From the NCBI RefSeq assembly GCF_040363165.1, contig NZ_BSRG01000010.1:1-61458 (forward strand): DNA of 61,458 nt, written 5' to 3'. The position numbers were made by a program, and so were the translations under genes. The stretch comes from Thermus sp. LT1-2-5 (lineage in GTDB: Bacteria > Deinococcota > Deinococci > Deinococcales > Thermaceae). Numbering within the stretch: the stretch's first letter is position 1; every line of letters starts with the position of its first letter. The notes under the pieces are model-generated. The model had not been told where the DNA came from. It saw nothing but the letters and a program-made list of their open reading frames with translations, and did not search any database. This document shows, piece after piece, positions 26,914 to 35,059 of the stretch.

Positions 26914-27122
26914 ACCTGGAGCGCTTGGGAAGCTTGGCGGGCAAGGGGGTGGGGGTTTTGGGCCTTTTGGTCCTCCTCCTCTCCCTCATCCGGCTGGACG
27001 GGGCCGGGGTGGGGCTTGGGGTGATGCTCACCCTCTACGGGCTTGGGCTCCTCCTCCTCTCCGGGGTCTACGGGGAGCTCAAGGCGGTGCGGGAGGCCTT
27101 GGGGAAGCGGTGGGACGGCTAG
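26910..27122 (+). CDS. Small two-helix membrane protein
   Basis: 70 residues, ATGA overlap upstream and 13-nt overlap downstream. The helices are GVGVLGLLVLLLSLIRL and GVMLTLYGLGLLLLSGVYG; the C-terminus is charged. Unrecognised; part of the secretion operon by coupling. Confidence 0.6.
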   Translation: MNLERLGSLAGKGVGVLGLLVLLLSLIRLDGAGVGLGVMLTLYGLGLLLLSGVYGELKAVREALGKRWDG

Positions 27123-27562
27123 CGGCCCTCTTTTTCCTCCTGGTGCCCGCCCTGGCCTGCGGGCACATCCCCCATGACCTCTGGCACCTCACCTGGCGGC
27201 ACGCCCGGGCCTGGGGGGTGGACCCCTACCTGGTGGCGGCGGTGGTCTGGGTGGAAAGCGGCTACTGCCCCCAGGCGGTGGGGCGGGCGGGGGAGGTGGG
27301 CCTGGGCCAGTTCATGCCGGGCACCTGGACCCGCACCACCGGGGCCCCTCCCGAGTGGCGGGCGCACCCGGAGTGGGCCCTGTGGGCCACGGCCAAGCAC
27401 TTGCGGGAGCTCTACCTGGCCACAGGGGACTGGCGGAAGGCCCTGGCCGCCTACAACGCCGGGCTCGGGGCGGTGCGCTCGGGGCGGATCCCCGCCTCCA
27501 CGGAGCGCTACGTGGAGCGGGTCCTCCGGGTCTACCGGGGCTTCCTGCGGGGTGGGGGATGA
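27110..27562 (+). CDS. Lytic transglycosylase (VirB1-like)
   Basis: 150 residues from GTG 27110 with a signal peptide or lipobox (FFLLVPALAC). The SLT fold is clear: VAAVVWVESGYCPQAVG contains the catalytic Glu in the ES motif, GEVGLGQFMPGTW the GLxQxxP motif, and AAYNAGLGAVRSG the AYNxG motif. It opens peptidoglycan for the secretion channel. Coupled to its neighbours by overlaps. Confidence 0.9.
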   Translation: MGRLAALFFLLVPALACGHIPHDLWHLTWRHARAWGVDPYLVAAVVWVESGYCPQAVGRAGEVGLGQFMPGTWTRTTGAPPEWRAHPEWALWATAKHLRELYLATGDWRKALAAYNAGLGAVRSGRIPASTERYVERVLRVYRGFLRGGG

Positions 27563-27864
27563 CGGAGTTGCCCATCCTTAGCCTCCTGGAACGCCTGGGG
27601 CACGAGGTGATGGCGGGGTCGTGGGTCCACCTGGTCCTGGGCTTCCTCTTGGGGTACGCCCTGGCCCGCTTGGTCCTGGTGGTGCTGCCCCCCTTGGCCA
27701 TCCTCTACGCCCTGGCCTGGGCCATGGGCCGGGCGGACCCTGGGACCTTGGCGGGGCTTTTGGAGGGCTTGGGCCGGGGGGTTTGGGCGCTTCTTGCGGG
27801 AGCCCCCTTGGGCCTTTCCCTGGGGCTTTTTGGTGGCTTCCTTTCGGGGGTGTCGGACCGATGA
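27559..27864 (+). CDS. Small membrane protein
   Basis: 101 residues with three hydrophobic segments (VHLVLGFLLGYALARLVLVV, LPPLAILYALAWAMG, ALLAGAPLGLSLGLFGGFLS). It overlaps the transglycosylase stop and the ATPase start by 4 nt each. It may anchor the ATPase encoded next. No family recognised. Confidence 0.65.
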   Translation: MTELPILSLLERLGHEVMAGSWVHLVLGFLLGYALARLVLVVLPPLAILYALAWAMGRADPGTLAGLLEGLGRGVWALLAGAPLGLSLGLFGGFLSGVSDR

Positions 27865-28802
27865 GTGTGCGCATACGGGAAGGCTTTGAGCGGGAGTTCG
27901 CCCTCCTCATGGAGAAGCTTCCCCCATGGATAAGGCGGGAGGTGGAGGGCCACGGGGTGGATTTGGAGGAGCTAGCCCTGGACCTGGGCTACCCCCTGGC
28001 CTACACCGTGGGGGGCAGAACCTTCTACTCGGAGCGGGAGGTGCGCAAGGAGGACCTGGACTTCGTGCTCCACCGGGTGGGGGGGTTCAAGGAGAACAAC
28101 CGGGCGGGCCTCGAGGGCACCCTCCACCGCATCAGCCGCATCCTCTCCGCCTTGGAGGAGATGGCGGGGATCACCATCCGGGTGGGGAAGTTCGTGGAAG
28201 GGGTGGCCGAGCCCCTCAGGCCCTACCTGGTGGAGGGGGGCGGGAGCCTCCTGGTGGTGGGGCCGCCCCGCACGGGGAAGACCACCCTCCTCCGGGACAT
28301 CGTGCGCATCCTGGCGGAGGTCTACGGGAGCCGGGTGGTGGCCGTGGACACCTCCAACGAGATAGGGGGGGATGGGCTCATCCCCCACCCCGGGATCCGC
28401 CCCGCCCGCCGGATGCAGGTGCCGGACCCCCCCAGCAGAAACCAGGGGCGGGTCATCTACCAGGCCATCGCCAACCACTCCCCGGAGATCGTGGTGGTGG
28501 ACGAGATCGGCTACAACGAGGACGTCCAGGAATGCCTCACCGCAAGCCGTAGAGGGGTGCGGGTGGTGGCCACCGCCCACGGGGAGAGGCTTCTGGACGT
28601 GCTGGAGAACCCCGCCCTGCACCCGGTCCTGGGGGAGCCCGACCTCAAGGCCCGGGCCCGGCGCACCCGGCCCGCCTTCGCCATGGCCCTGCAGGTGGTG
28701 GGCAAGGGGCGCTTCCTCCTCTACCCCGACCTGGGCCAGGCCTTGGACGACCTCCTGGAGGGAAGGGAGCCCGAGGGGGTGCGCTTGGGGGTTTGGGAAT
28801 AA
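27861..28802 (+). CDS. SpoIIIAA/Ycf45-type ATPase in VirB11 position
   Basis: 313 residues. Walker A VVGPPRTGKTTLLRDIVRIL, then SRVVAVDTSNEIGGDG and IVVVDEIGYNEDVQ (Walker B) are the hallmarks of the SpoIIIAA/Ycf45 AAA family, distantly related to the VirB11/GspE secretion ATPases. The family's C-terminal R3H domain seems absent. As last gene of the secretion operon it likely replaces VirB11 as the third motor. The operon end is unmarked: I see no clear terminator in 28803-29009, only a relic of a HicB-like gene. Confidence 0.85.
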   Translation: MSVRIREGFEREFALLMEKLPPWIRREVEGHGVDLEELALDLGYPLAYTVGGRTFYSEREVRKEDLDFVLHRVGGFKENNRAGLEGTLHRISRILSALEEMAGITIRVGKFVEGVAEPLRPYLVEGGGSLLVVGPPRTGKTTLLRDIVRILAEVYGSRVVAVDTSNEIGGDGLIPHPGIRPARRMQVPDPPSRNQGRVIYQAIANHSPEIVVVDEIGYNEDVQECLTASRRGVRVVATAHGERLLDVLENPALHPVLGEPDLKARARRTRPAFAMALQVVGKGRFLLYPDLGQALDDLLEGREPEGVRLGVWE

Positions 28803-28826
28803 AGGGTGGCCGCACAAGGGCCCGAT

Positions 28827-28881
28827 CTACAGGGCTTCGAACGCTTCCCATTCGGTAGCCCCCTGGCTGGCCACATCCACC
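28827..28881 (-). pseudogene. HicB-like antitoxin fragment
   Basis: A 29-bp stretch is duplicated from the intact HicB-like gene at 29747-29953. On the minus strand it reads VDVASQGATEWEAFEAL and stops, versus VDVASQGATEEEALANL in the intact copy. The rest of this 207-bp gap holds no gene I can support. Confidence 0.6.
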
Positions 28882-29009
28882 CGGGAACACCAGAAATCCC
28901 CTCCGGCACGGCACAAGCCCCCTCTGTTCCCGGTATTCCCGGAGATTCCGGGGCCTACTCCCTTAGGCGGTTGCGAGAGGACCACAGCTTTTTTCGCTCC
29001 TTGTGGGGA

Positions 29010-29444
29010 CTACAGCGTTTCGTCTGCCGGGTCCAAACCACACCAGAGGATCAGGGCGATGCGGAGACCAGGTATGGAAAGGTGTCCCGTGGCCACCAAG
29101 ACCATCACCGTAGCGCTAGCCAGAGGCTGCAGGCGCACCCTGTAACCGTTCGCCCCCAGGGTCCATACCATGGCGTGCAGGGCCGTGCGCTTGTTGCCGT
29201 CTATGAAGGGATGCCCCTGGCAGAGCCGGTATCCCACAGCAGCCACCTTAGTGAACAAGGTGGGGTAAGCGTCCTGCCCTCCGGCACTCTCCGTGGGTGC
29301 ATAGGCCGCACGCTGCAAAGCTTCCTTGTCCCTAAGTCCCGGAAGACCCCCCGTTTCGCCTATGATTTCCCGGTGAGCCTCCCGGATGGCCTCCGGGGTC
29401 AAAAACTTGTGCCCGCCGTGGCGGTAGTAGAGCTTGGCAGGCAC
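29010..29444 (-). CDS. doc: Doc/Fic-family toxin
   Basis: 144 residues (GTG start). The Fic motif HPFIDGNKRTALHAM is intact with its catalytic His, and the N-terminus KFLTPEAIREAHREIIGETG and GLRDKEALQRAAYAP are typical of death-on-curing proteins, which modify translation factors. It is 9 nt downstream of a small basic ORF that could be the antitoxin. Confidence 0.88.
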   Translation of the reverse strand: MPAKLYYRHGGHKFLTPEAIREAHREIIGETGGLPGLRDKEALQRAAYAPTESAGGQDAYPTLFTKVAAVGYRLCQGHPFIDGNKRTALHAMVWTLGANGYRVRLQPLASATVMVLVATGHLSIPGLRIALILWCGLDPADETL

Positions 29445-29453
29445 AGCAGGGCC

Positions 29454-29612
29454 TTAGTACCGCGCTAGGAGCTGGAAGGTCTCCAGGTTCTCCTCCAGGA
29501 TGCGGCGCATCAGGGCCCGGGCCTCCCTGTCCTCCTTGAGGCTCCCACGCTTGACCCCGACCAGACCCTTGCGCACAAGCCCCTTCTTCCCCTTGATCCC
29601 AAGCCGCCTCAT
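29454..29612 (-). CDS. Putative antitoxin of Doc (52 aa)
   Basis: Begins MRRLGIKGKKGLVRKGLVG and continues SLKEDREARALMRRILEENL, a basic N-terminus and a helical C-terminus, suiting a Phd-like or short ribbon-helix antitoxin. It lies directly upstream of doc on the same strand. TACCCT ends 6 nt before its ATG, a likely short-leader promoter. Too short for confident family assignment. Confidence 0.6.
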   Translation of the reverse strand: MRRLGIKGKKGLVRKGLVGVKRGSLKEDREARALMRRILEENLETFQLLARY

Positions 29613-29746
29613 GCCCTTAGGGTACCACCGGGAAACCTACGGGAAAAGCTCCCTCCCACGCTTCCTCGAGATTCCCGGGAACACAGGGGCATTGGGGCCG
29701 GAGGCCTGCGGCCTCGAGGCGCCTCACCTCCCGGAAGGAGAGGGGC

Positions 29747-29953
29747 CTAAGCGGCCCCAAGCTCCACCTCCACCTCCCGCACCACGGGCACCCGGGTGGG
29801 GGTGGGAGGTTCAAAGTAGAGCTCCAGGGCTTCCTTGAGATTGGCCAGGGCTTCCTCTTCGGTAGCCCCCTGGCTGGCCACATCCACCTCCAGGCACTGG
29901 GCCACCCAGAGGTCCCCTTCCTGCCAAAGGTGGGCGGTAAAGGTGCGCTTCAC
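29747..29953 (-). CDS. HicB-like antitoxin/partial RNase-H fold protein
   Basis: 68 residues from GTG 29953. TFTAHLWQEGDLWVAQCLEVDVASQGATEEEALANLKEALELYFE is the classic HicB N-terminal domain (shown here in part of the family's order). No hicA is adjacent, so it is an orphan or has lost its partner. TATCCT ends 6 nt before the start. Confidence 0.8.
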   Translation of the reverse strand: MKRTFTAHLWQEGDLWVAQCLEVDVASQGATEEEALANLKEALELYFEPPTPTRVPVVREVEVELGAA

Positions 29954-30016
29954 GCCCTAAGGATACAACTTCCCCTTCATCCGCTTACTCCCCCGGTGCG
30001 CAAGGTAAGTAATGTG

Positions 30017-30045
30017 TTGCTATTCAATCATAGGTCATGTATTCT
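30017..30045 (+). promoter_or_regulatory. Leaderless promoter of envelope operon
   Basis: TTGCTA (30017-30022), 17-nt spacer, TATTCT (30040-30045), then 9 nt to ATG 30055, without a ribosome binding site. The inverted pair CATAG/CTATG (30029-30048) overlaps the -10 and may be an operator. Confidence 0.7.
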
Positions 30046-30054
30046 ATGACTGAC

Positions 30055-31467
30055 ATGAAGCGCTTGTCCCTTCTCGCAGGTATGGCGGCGGTGGGGCTTC
30101 TGGCCAAGGCCCAGATGGCGGACGTGCCCCGGGGGCACTGGGCGGAGGCGGCGGTGCGGGCCCTTCTGGAGAAGGGCATCCTCACCGGCTACCAAGACGG
30201 CACCTTCCGGGGCCAGCAGGCCCTGAGCCGCTACCAGGCGGCGGTGATGCTCTACCGGGCCTACCTCACCTGGACGGAGGAGGTCCTGGCCCAGGTGCGC
30301 AAGACCTTGGAGGACGCTGGCCTAGCCCCGGAGCGGGTGGCGGAGGCGCTTTCGGGCCTGGCCGCCCTGCAGGAGGCCTTGCCCCAGGTGGAAAGGGCTT
30401 TGGCGGAGCAGGGGGTGCGGCTTGAGGCCCTGGGCGCGGACTTGGAGGAGCTCAGGGCGGCCCTCGTGAGCCTCCTGGAGGCCCAGGGGGAGGCCAAGGC
30501 CCAGGCCGACAAGGTGAAGGCCCTGGAGGAGGCCCTGGCCCGGGCGGACGGGGCCTACCGGGAGCAGGCCTCGAGGCTGGCCGCCCTGGAAGCCCGGCTC
30601 GCCGCCCTGGAGCGGGCGGTGGAGGAGCTGGCCCGAAGCCTCAAGGAGGCGGAGGAGGCGAGGCTCAAGGAGGCCCAGGCCACGGGGCGGCGGGTCTACG
30701 CCCTGGAGGAGCGGGCCAAGGCCCTGGAGGAGGCAACCCGGAGCCGGGCGCAAGGGGAGGTCTTCCTGGGGGTGGGGGAGGGAGGCCCCCTGGCGGGGCT
30801 CTCCTTGCGCTACGGGGAGGCGCACCTGCGCCTGGGGACGGACGGGGCGGAGGCCGCCTTGCGGGCGGGCCCCCTGGAGCTCCGCTACCGGGACGCCCTG
30901 GGCCGGGAGGCCCTGGCCCGCTACGGCCTCTTCAGCGGGATCCGCTTCCTGGGAGAGGTGGGGGTGGGGGACGGGGGCTACCTCTTCGGGGCCGCCTACG
31001 TGGAGCACGAGCGCCAGGGGGGGCTTCTCCCTGGGGTCTACGCCCGGCTTGGGGCCGGGGCGGGCCTGGTGGGGGGCGAGCCCGGCAGGTACTGGCTTGA
31101 GGCCCAAGGGGGCGCCCTCCTGGGCCCGGTGGACCTCACCCTGGGCTTCGGGCGCTACTTCGGCCTGGGGGAGGGGGATACGCCCCTTTCCGCCCTTTTC
31201 CTGAGCGCCACCTACCCCGGGGCGGGCTTCGCCCTAAGCCTGCGGGGAGCCTATGCGGTGCCCCACGAGGACATCGGGCGGGAGAGCGCCTACTTCGTGG
31301 CGGGCGGGGTGGAGGCCTCCCTGGCCCCCTTCCGCCTCACCCTCACGGGCGGCTACCGGGACGGCCTCCGGGGGTTCGGGGTGGCCTCCTATGCCGAGCG
31401 CTTCCGCTTCACCACGGCCACGGGGTTCTTCGGCGGGGTGCGGGTGGGGTATGAGGTTCGCTTCTAA
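30055..31467 (+). CDS. SLH-domain, coiled-coil outer-membrane protein
   Basis: 470 residues from ATG 30055; upstream in-frame ATGs at 30037 and 30046 fall in the promoter. A signal peptide (MKRLSLLAGMAAVGLLAKAQ) precedes an SLH domain (DVPRGHWAEAAVRALLEKGILTGYQDGTF, residues about 22-75), a long Ala/Glu/Leu coiled coil (to about 235) and a C-terminal beta-barrel-like region ending VGYEVRF. This is the layout of Thermus/Deinococcus cell-wall-anchored porin-like proteins. It leads an operon of envelope genes and may help mating contacts. Confidence 0.82.
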   Translation: MKRLSLLAGMAAVGLLAKAQMADVPRGHWAEAAVRALLEKGILTGYQDGTFRGQQALSRYQAAVMLYRAYLTWTEEVLAQVRKTLEDAGLAPERVAEALSGLAALQEALPQVERALAEQGVRLEALGADLEELRAALVSLLEAQGEAKAQADKVKALEEALARADGAYREQASRLAALEARLAALERAVEELARSLKEAEEARLKEAQATGRRVYALEERAKALEEATRSRAQGEVFLGVGEGGPLAGLSLRYGEAHLRLGTDGAEAALRAGPLELRYRDALGREALARYGLFSGIRFLGEVGVGDGGYLFGAAYVEHERQGGLLPGVYARLGAGAGLVGGEPGRYWLEAQGGALLGPVDLTLGFGRYFGLGEGDTPLSALFLSATYPGAGFALSLRGAYAVPHEDIGRESAYFVAGGVEASLAPFRLTLTGGYRDGLRGFGVASYAERFRFTTATGFFGGVRVGYEVRF

Positions 31468-32560
31468 GGCCGGGCTCCTCGCCCTTTTGGGCCTCCTCTC
31501 CGGGTGCGGGGAGTTCGCCCAGGAGTTCCAGGGGCCCGCCCGGCTCCAGGTGGTGGGGGCCAAGGAAGGGGCCTGCCTCACCGTGAAGGTCCAGGGGCAG
31601 GCCCAGACCCGGTGCGACGGGGACCTCTTCCGCTTCCGGGGGCTTTCCGGGGAGTACCCGGTGGAGGTCCTGGCCGAGTGGCGGGGGGTTCCCGTGCAGG
31701 GCTTTGCGGGACGGGTGCGCCTCCAGCCTGGGGCCACAGCCCGGGTGGAGGTGGCCCGCAAGACCCTCTCCTTGCAGGTGGAGGCCTCCTGGGCGGGGGG
31801 CGGGGCGGTTTACGAGGCCTGGGTCGGAGGGGAGTGGGCCTTTGGGGTGAGCGCCTTCCCCGACAGCCCCCCGGGGGGCCTCGAGGGCATGGTCCTGGTG
31901 GCCCGAGGGGGGCCTAGCCTCGCCGTGCCCACGGCCCCCAGGGTGGCGGTGCGGGTCAGGGACGGGGCGGCGGAGGCCCGGGTCTTGGTGGAAGGCCCCG
32001 CTGAGGGCCTCCGGGTGCGGGTGCCTGCCCCCCAGTACGCCCCCATCCGGCTCACCCCAGAGGGGCTGGCCTCGGGGACGGCCTGCGTGGCCGCCTTTTT
32101 GGGGGAGGTGGAGGCGGCCCGGTCCTGCACGCCCCCCTTCACCCTCTCCCTGGTGCCCCCGGACGGGAACTACCGGGCGATCGTGGTGCGCTCCTTCCGG
32201 GACGGCTTCCCCTACCAGGAGGGAGAGGTGAGCGCCAAGGCGGGGGAGAGCCGCACCGTGCCCATGGCCCGCAAGCGGGTGCGGGTGGCCCTCACCGCCC
32301 CCGGGTTCACGGCGGACACCACGGCCTACGGAGAGGTCTGGCTGCGCCCGGAGGACCAGGAGGGGGTAGCCCTCTACGGGGACCCCTCGCCCCCCGGGTA
32401 CCCCGGCTACCGCCTGGCGGACCGGGCCATGGTGGTGAACGGGGTGGCGGAGCTTTCCGCCCCCACGGGGCGCATGGTCCTCTTCCGCCTGGTGGGGGCC
32501 AGGACCACGGAGGGGGTGGTGGACCTCCTGGACGGGGAGAGGCGGGTGGTGCTGCCGTGA
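31451..32560 (+). CDS. Lipoprotein with repeated beta domains
   Basis: 369 residues from ATG 31451, overlapping the upstream gene by 17 nt. The lipobox is LLGLLSGC. The remainder is beta-rich with repeating carboxypeptidase-regulatory-like segments (GEYPVEVLAEWRGVPVQGF, DGNYRAIVVRSFRDGFPY, AGESRTVPMARK). Probably surface-exposed. No enzyme motif recognised. Confidence 0.75.
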   Translation: MRFASKAGLLALLGLLSGCGEFAQEFQGPARLQVVGAKEGACLTVKVQGQAQTRCDGDLFRFRGLSGEYPVEVLAEWRGVPVQGFAGRVRLQPGATARVEVARKTLSLQVEASWAGGGAVYEAWVGGEWAFGVSAFPDSPPGGLEGMVLVARGGPSLAVPTAPRVAVRVRDGAAEARVLVEGPAEGLRVRVPAPQYAPIRLTPEGLASGTACVAAFLGEVEAARSCTPPFTLSLVPPDGNYRAIVVRSFRDGFPYQEGEVSAKAGESRTVPMARKRVRVALTAPGFTADTTAYGEVWLRPEDQEGVALYGDPSPPGYPGYRLADRAMVVNGVAELSAPTGRMVLFRLVGARTTEGVVDLLDGERRVVLP

Positions 32561-32913
32561 TCCTGGCCAAAGAGGTGGTTCCCTTGGCGGGCCTGGCCCT
32601 TCTCACCCTGCTTGGGGCCTACTTCCTGGTGGAGCTATTGGGCCAGAACCCCGCCACCACCCTCCTGGTGCTCTCCCCCGGGCTTCGCTACCTCTTCCGG
32701 GGGCGGGTGGGGGTGGTTTACGGGGGAGCGGTGCTGGGCCTGGCCGGGGGCATGGTCCTCTATCTGGGGGGGCCTTACGCCGCCCTGGCCTACCTGGCCC
32801 TGGCCCTGGCGGTGGACGGCTTTCTTCGGAAGGAGGAGGAGGGCTACGGGTTCATTGTGGCCTTTTTCCCCGCCCTCCTGGGTTCCTACCTGGTCCTGGT
32901 GGCGGCGGGTTAG
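32557..32913 (+). CDS. Membrane protein
   Basis: 118 residues (GTG 32557, 4-nt overlap). Three to four hydrophobic helices (LAGLALLTLLGAYFLVELLG, VGVVYGGAVLGLAGGMVLYL, YAALAYLALALAVDGF, FIVAFFPALLGSYLVLVAAG). Unrecognised. Confidence 0.65.
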   Translation: MILAKEVVPLAGLALLTLLGAYFLVELLGQNPATTLLVLSPGLRYLFRGRVGVVYGGAVLGLAGGMVLYLGGPYAALAYLALALAVDGFLRKEEEGYGFIVAFFPALLGSYLVLVAAG

Positions 32914-32922
32914 GAGGCGTGT

Positions 32923-33981
32923 ATGGCGCTGGAAGCGGTGTGGCAGGAGGTGGAAGAGCGCCTGGCCGCCCTGGAGCCCGGGGTGGCCCAAGAGGTGGTG
33001 CGTAAGGCCAGGGAAACCCAGGTCTCCCGGCGAGCCCTCGAGGTGTACCGTGCCCTCACGGGCAAGCGGGCCACCCCCCTGGAGGGGCCCCTGCTCCAGG
33101 TGGCCACGGTGCTCGTGAACGAGCGTCTGGCCGCAAGCTACGAGGAGGCCCTGGTCGCCTTGGGGGTAGAGGGAAACCCGGAGGGCGGTGCCCTTCAGGA
33201 GGGGGAGGGCGGGGACGTTCCGCCCACGCCTGAGCCCCCAGAAGGGGAAGAGGGCCCGGCGAAGCCCCTCGCCTCGGGTGAGGTGGAGGGCGAGGGGGCC
33301 AAGGACGAGCGCAAGTGGCGCCAGGCCTACCAGGCGGTTTTCGGGGAAGACCCCTCGAGCAACCCCCTTCTCTACAGGGAGCGCTTGCGGCAGGCCCTGC
33401 TCTTCTACCACCCCGACCGGGGCAGGCGGGCGGCCCTCGAGGCCGTGCGGGAGATGGAGGAGAGGCTGAGGGCTTCCCAGGCCCGGGCCAGCGAGCTCTT
33501 GCGCCTGGCGGAGGCGGTGGCCCCACCGGGGGATGGGTCCGACCTCCCCCGCAGGGACCTTGATGCCGCCCTCATCCAGATCGGCAGGCTTTCCGCCCAG
33601 GTAGAGGAACTGGGAAGGAAGCTGGCCCGCCTGGAGGAGCGGGTCCAGCGGGAGGCCACCCGCTACGGGGGCGTGAAGGCGGCCCTGCAGGGGCACTACG
33701 CCGAGCTCAAGGCCCTGAGGAGGGGCCTCGAGGCCCTGGAGGGCCATGGGGGCGCCGACCTCAAGCGGGTGGAGGGTCTGGTGCGGAGCGCCAAGGCGGA
33801 GGCCCTGGCGGAGATGGAGGAAAGGCTCCGCTTGGCCACGGACCTCTGGCGGGGCGAGGTGGAGCCCCGGCTCAAGGCCCTGGAGGAGTGGGCCAAGCGC
33901 ATCACCGAGGCCTTCCGCCGCACCCTCGAGGCCAAGGGCCGGGGCAAGGGCCTCTTCGGCCTTTTGGGAGGGAAGGAATGA
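32923..33981 (+). CDS. J-domain-like coiled-coil protein
   Basis: 352 residues. After an N-terminal helical part and an acidic linker, residues about 128-175 (KWRQAYQAVFGEDPSSNPLL, then ALLFYHPDRGRRAA) contain the HPD tripeptide between two helices as in J domains, which stimulate Hsp70. The C-terminal 180 residues are coiled coil ending in a basic tail. It could recruit DnaK or act as a scaffold. The J-domain call rests on the HPD motif and its helical context. Confidence 0.55.
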   Translation: MALEAVWQEVEERLAALEPGVAQEVVRKARETQVSRRALEVYRALTGKRATPLEGPLLQVATVLVNERLAASYEEALVALGVEGNPEGGALQEGEGGDVPPTPEPPEGEEGPAKPLASGEVEGEGAKDERKWRQAYQAVFGEDPSSNPLLYRERLRQALLFYHPDRGRRAALEAVREMEERLRASQARASELLRLAEAVAPPGDGSDLPRRDLDAALIQIGRLSAQVEELGRKLARLEERVQREATRYGGVKAALQGHYAELKALRRGLEALEGHGGADLKRVEGLVRSAKAEALAEMEERLRLATDLWRGEVEPRLKALEEWAKRITEAFRRTLEAKGRGKGLFGLLGGKE

Positions 33982-34265
33982 AGGAGACCGTGGTCCTGCG
34001 GGCGGGGGACATGGTGGTCTTCCTCCCCCGGAGCCTGTTTCGGGAGGACGTGGAGGGCGTGGTCCAGGTGGGGGAGCACCAGGTGCCCGCCAAGGTGATC
34101 TACGCCGCCTGGGCCCTGGGGGCGGACCAGGGGGTGAAGGCGGGGGTGGTCCTGGGGGCGGGGCTGGTCCTCTTTGGGCTCCTCCTGCTCCTGCTCCTAA
34201 GGCGGGCCCTGCGGGGGGTTTGGGCCCGGAGGGTGCCTAAGGTGGAGGGGTGGCGCCCATGGTGA
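33978..34265 (+). CDS. Single-span membrane protein
   Basis: 95 residues, ATGA overlap. A soluble domain of about 50 residues precedes one strong helix (VVLGAGLVLFGLLLLLLLRR) and a basic tail. Overlaps the next gene by 16 nt. Unrecognised. Confidence 0.65.
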   Translation: MKETVVLRAGDMVVFLPRSLFREDVEGVVQVGEHQVPAKVIYAAWALGADQGVKAGVVLGAGLVLFGLLLLLLLRRALRGVWARRVPKVEGWRPW

Positions 34266-35059
34266 GGCTCTACGCCCAGGCGGCCATCGCCGCCGCCGCC
34301 ATGCCCGTGGTGGGCTTCATCACCGGGAAGGTGGTGGGGGAGGCCTCCGACAAGGCCCCCATCCTGGCCTGGACGGGGGTTTTGGTCTACGCCACCGCCC
34401 TGGCCGCCAGCTACGCCCACCTAAGGCACTACTACGCCCGCTTCGACGCCGAGGGGGTGCGGGCCGCCCCCTTTATCGCCTTCGCGGTAGAGGCGGCTAC
34501 CTTCTACCTCTCCTTCGCCTCCGTGATCCTGGGCTCCACCTGGGCCCTTTGGGGGAGCCTGGTGGGGGCGGGGGTGGTCTTCTGGGGGAACCTGACCTCC
34601 ATGGGCCTCGGGCTCAAGGGGCGGCTGGGGGCGGAACGCCGGGAGAGGGCCGTGTCTTTGGAGGCCGATTTGTCCCGGACCAGCCGGGAGGGGGTGTTCC
34701 CCCCGTGGAACGGAACGGATGCCGTTCGCACCCCACGGGACGGAACGGATCCCGTTCGCACCCCATGGAACGGGAACGGAACGGATGCTGTTCCCACCCC
34801 GCCCCCGGGGGAACGGGAGGCCGGAACGTCCTGGGTACGGGAAGCCCCGCCCGTGAACGGAGAGGCCGGGGCGGAGGAGGAAGGGGAGCTTTCCCGGCTC
34901 CTCGAGGCCCTCTCCTCCCCCAAGGGGCCAAGCGCCTTAGCCCGGGAGCTCTCCTGGCCCAAGTCCACCGTGGCCCGCAGGCTCAAGCGCCTGGTGGAGA
35001 TGGGCCTGGTGCAAAGCGATGGCGGCGTCTACCGCAGGGCGGAAGGGGCTTCCGCCTGA
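34250..35059 (+). CDS. Membrane protein with C-terminal winged-helix domain
   Basis: 269 residues (GTG 34250; ATG 34259 is an alternative). The N-terminal 125 residues hold four membrane helices. A repeat-containing linker follows (GTDAVRTP, GTDPVRTP, GTDAVPTP), then a MarR/ArsR-like wHTH (GPSALARELSWPKSTVARRL, KRLVEMGLVQSDGGVYRR). This is a membrane-tethered DNA-binding protein. Several GAACGGATSCCGTTC palindromes lie inside the linker-coding DNA, so the protein could bind its own gene. Confidence 0.7.
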   Translation: MAPMVRLYAQAAIAAAAMPVVGFITGKVVGEASDKAPILAWTGVLVYATALAASYAHLRHYYARFDAEGVRAAPFIAFAVEAATFYLSFASVILGSTWALWGSLVGAGVVFWGNLTSMGLGLKGRLGAERRERAVSLEADLSRTSREGVFPPWNGTDAVRTPRDGTDPVRTPWNGNGTDAVPTPPPGEREAGTSWVREAPPVNGEAGAEEEGELSRLLEALSSPKGPSALARELSWPKSTVARRLKRLVEMGLVQSDGGVYRRAEGASA

